A stretch of 5,422 nt of DNA from UBA11606 sp039815945 (GTDB lineage Bacteria > Actinomycetota > Acidimicrobiia > Acidimicrobiales > Aldehydirespiratoraceae). The notes beneath the pieces are model-generated. The model was not told the origin of the DNA. It saw only the letters and a program-made list of their open reading frames with translations, and ran no database searches. The DNA is taken from the NCBI GenBank assembly GCA_039815945.1, contig JBCBYI010000243.1, positions 1 to 5,422 on the forward strand. The letters run 5' to 3'. Made by a program: the position numbers and the translations under genes. The stretch's first letter is position 1; the number at the start of each line of letters is the position of its first letter. Below, piece after piece: positions 5,129 to 5,422 of this stretch.

Positions 5129-5140
5129 TAGGGTGCGGAC
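5129..5140 (+). promoter_or_regulatory. Candidate -10 and leaderless start for the DUF1269 gene
   Basis: TAGGGT (5129-5134) is followed by GCGGAC and then ATG at 5141, with no ribosome-binding site. Spacing and the GCGG segment are identical to the start of the CNB fragment. It lies back to back with the LtrA -10, 16 bases apart. Confidence 0.4.
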
Positions 5141-5422
5141 ATGGCCGAAGACGAAAAGCAGCAGATCCTCGTCGGCATCGCGTTCGCCGACATGTTCCGG
5201 GCTCAAGAGTTCATGACCGCCGCGCTCGGGATGGCCTCGCGCGGTGATCTCGTCGTGAAGGACCGCGTGCTCATCGTGAAAGACGACAAGGGCGACACGC
5301 GTGTCGTCGAGACGACCGATCCGCAGCCGGGGCGCAGTGCAGCGTCGGGCGCGGTGTGGGCCGGGCTGGTCGGGTTGTTGGTCGGCGGACCGGTCGGATG
5401 GGTCGCCGGCCTCGCCGCGGGG
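5141..5422 (+). CDS. DUF1269-type membrane protein, 3' end cut by the window
   Basis: The frame runs open for 94 residues to the last base. An amino-terminal alpha/beta part, ILVGIAFADMFRAQEFM (9-25), is followed by LVVKDRVLIVKDDKGDTRV (37-55). A short linker (TTDPQPGRS) then leads into a glycine-rich hydrophobic segment, SGAVWAGLVGLLVGGPVGW (69-87) and on. The order of a ferredoxin-like half, a VVVKDxxGKxxV strand pair and a GGxxGxLxGLLxGP helix is that of DUF1269 proteins, whose function is unknown. The hydrophobic part probably inserts in or packs on the membrane. The amino terminus has no signal peptide. The complete protein would be expected to have about 70 more residues beyond the window. 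It is divergent from LtrA, with 93 bp between starts. Confidence 0.8.
   Translation, partial: MAEDEKQQILVGIAFADMFRAQEFMTAALGMASRGDLVVKDRVLIVKDDKGDTRVVETTDPQPGRSAASGAVWAGLVGLLVGGPVGWVAGLAAG

Noticed and set aside
5048..5206. 53-residue extension of LtrA
   Set aside because: It overlaps the DUF1269 gene and its promoter; the GGAG site and the family start support 5047.
1..5422. CRISPR arrays, insertion-sequence ends, tRNA genes, riboswitches
   Set aside because: No regularly spaced repeats, terminal inverted repeats with a transposase, cloverleaf or known aptamer pattern could be seen by eye.

Overview
The window is GC-rich throughout (third codon positions are mostly G or C). Genes are short and closely packed, and several appear to start without a ribosome-binding site behind a TANNNT-type -10 element. 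This points to a high-GC actinobacterium. A MhuD-like heme-degrading protein, a DUF1269 protein and an LtrA protein fit that. An Acidimicrobiia-like (marine or freshwater) source is a reasonable guess but is inference only; there is no marker gene here.

Layout, left to right. Positions 1-300 hold the amino-terminal half of a cyclic-nucleotide-binding domain on the minus strand that stops abruptly, so it is a fragment or a frameshifted gene. Positions 278-584 carry no intact gene, only a short unassigned minus-strand open stretch, an 8-bp inverted repeat and the promoter of the next gene. A cupin protein follows (585-1118, +). Positions 1121-1713 are a gene graveyard: the tail of a probable Rieske ring-hydroxylating oxygenase large subunit, an unassigned stretch whose plausible reading jumps frame, and a GMC oxidoreductase remnant with a one-base frameshift and a large internal deletion. 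These look like remains of a lost oxidative catabolic cluster.

From 1741 onward the genes are intact. An MhuD-type heme-degrading monooxygenase (1741-2070, +) overlaps tail-to-tail with a cytoplasmic YceI-family protein (2054-2620, -). A divergent 121-bp gap leads to an ATP-grasp ligase of the D-Ala-D-Ala ligase-like group that includes MysD of mycosporine-like amino acid synthesis (2742-3830, +). It converges on an LtrA-family membrane protein (3848-5047, -), leaving 17 bp between the two stops. A second divergent gap with back-to-back -10 elements leads to a DUF1269 protein (5141 to the window end, +), which is cut by the edge.

The genes do not form an obvious pathway; most are alternately oriented single-gene units. 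No previously undescribed multi-gene system can be defended here. The best leads are an orphan MysD-like ligase, a recurring 15-base promoter/start module shared by four genes, and the decayed Rieske/GMC remnants.
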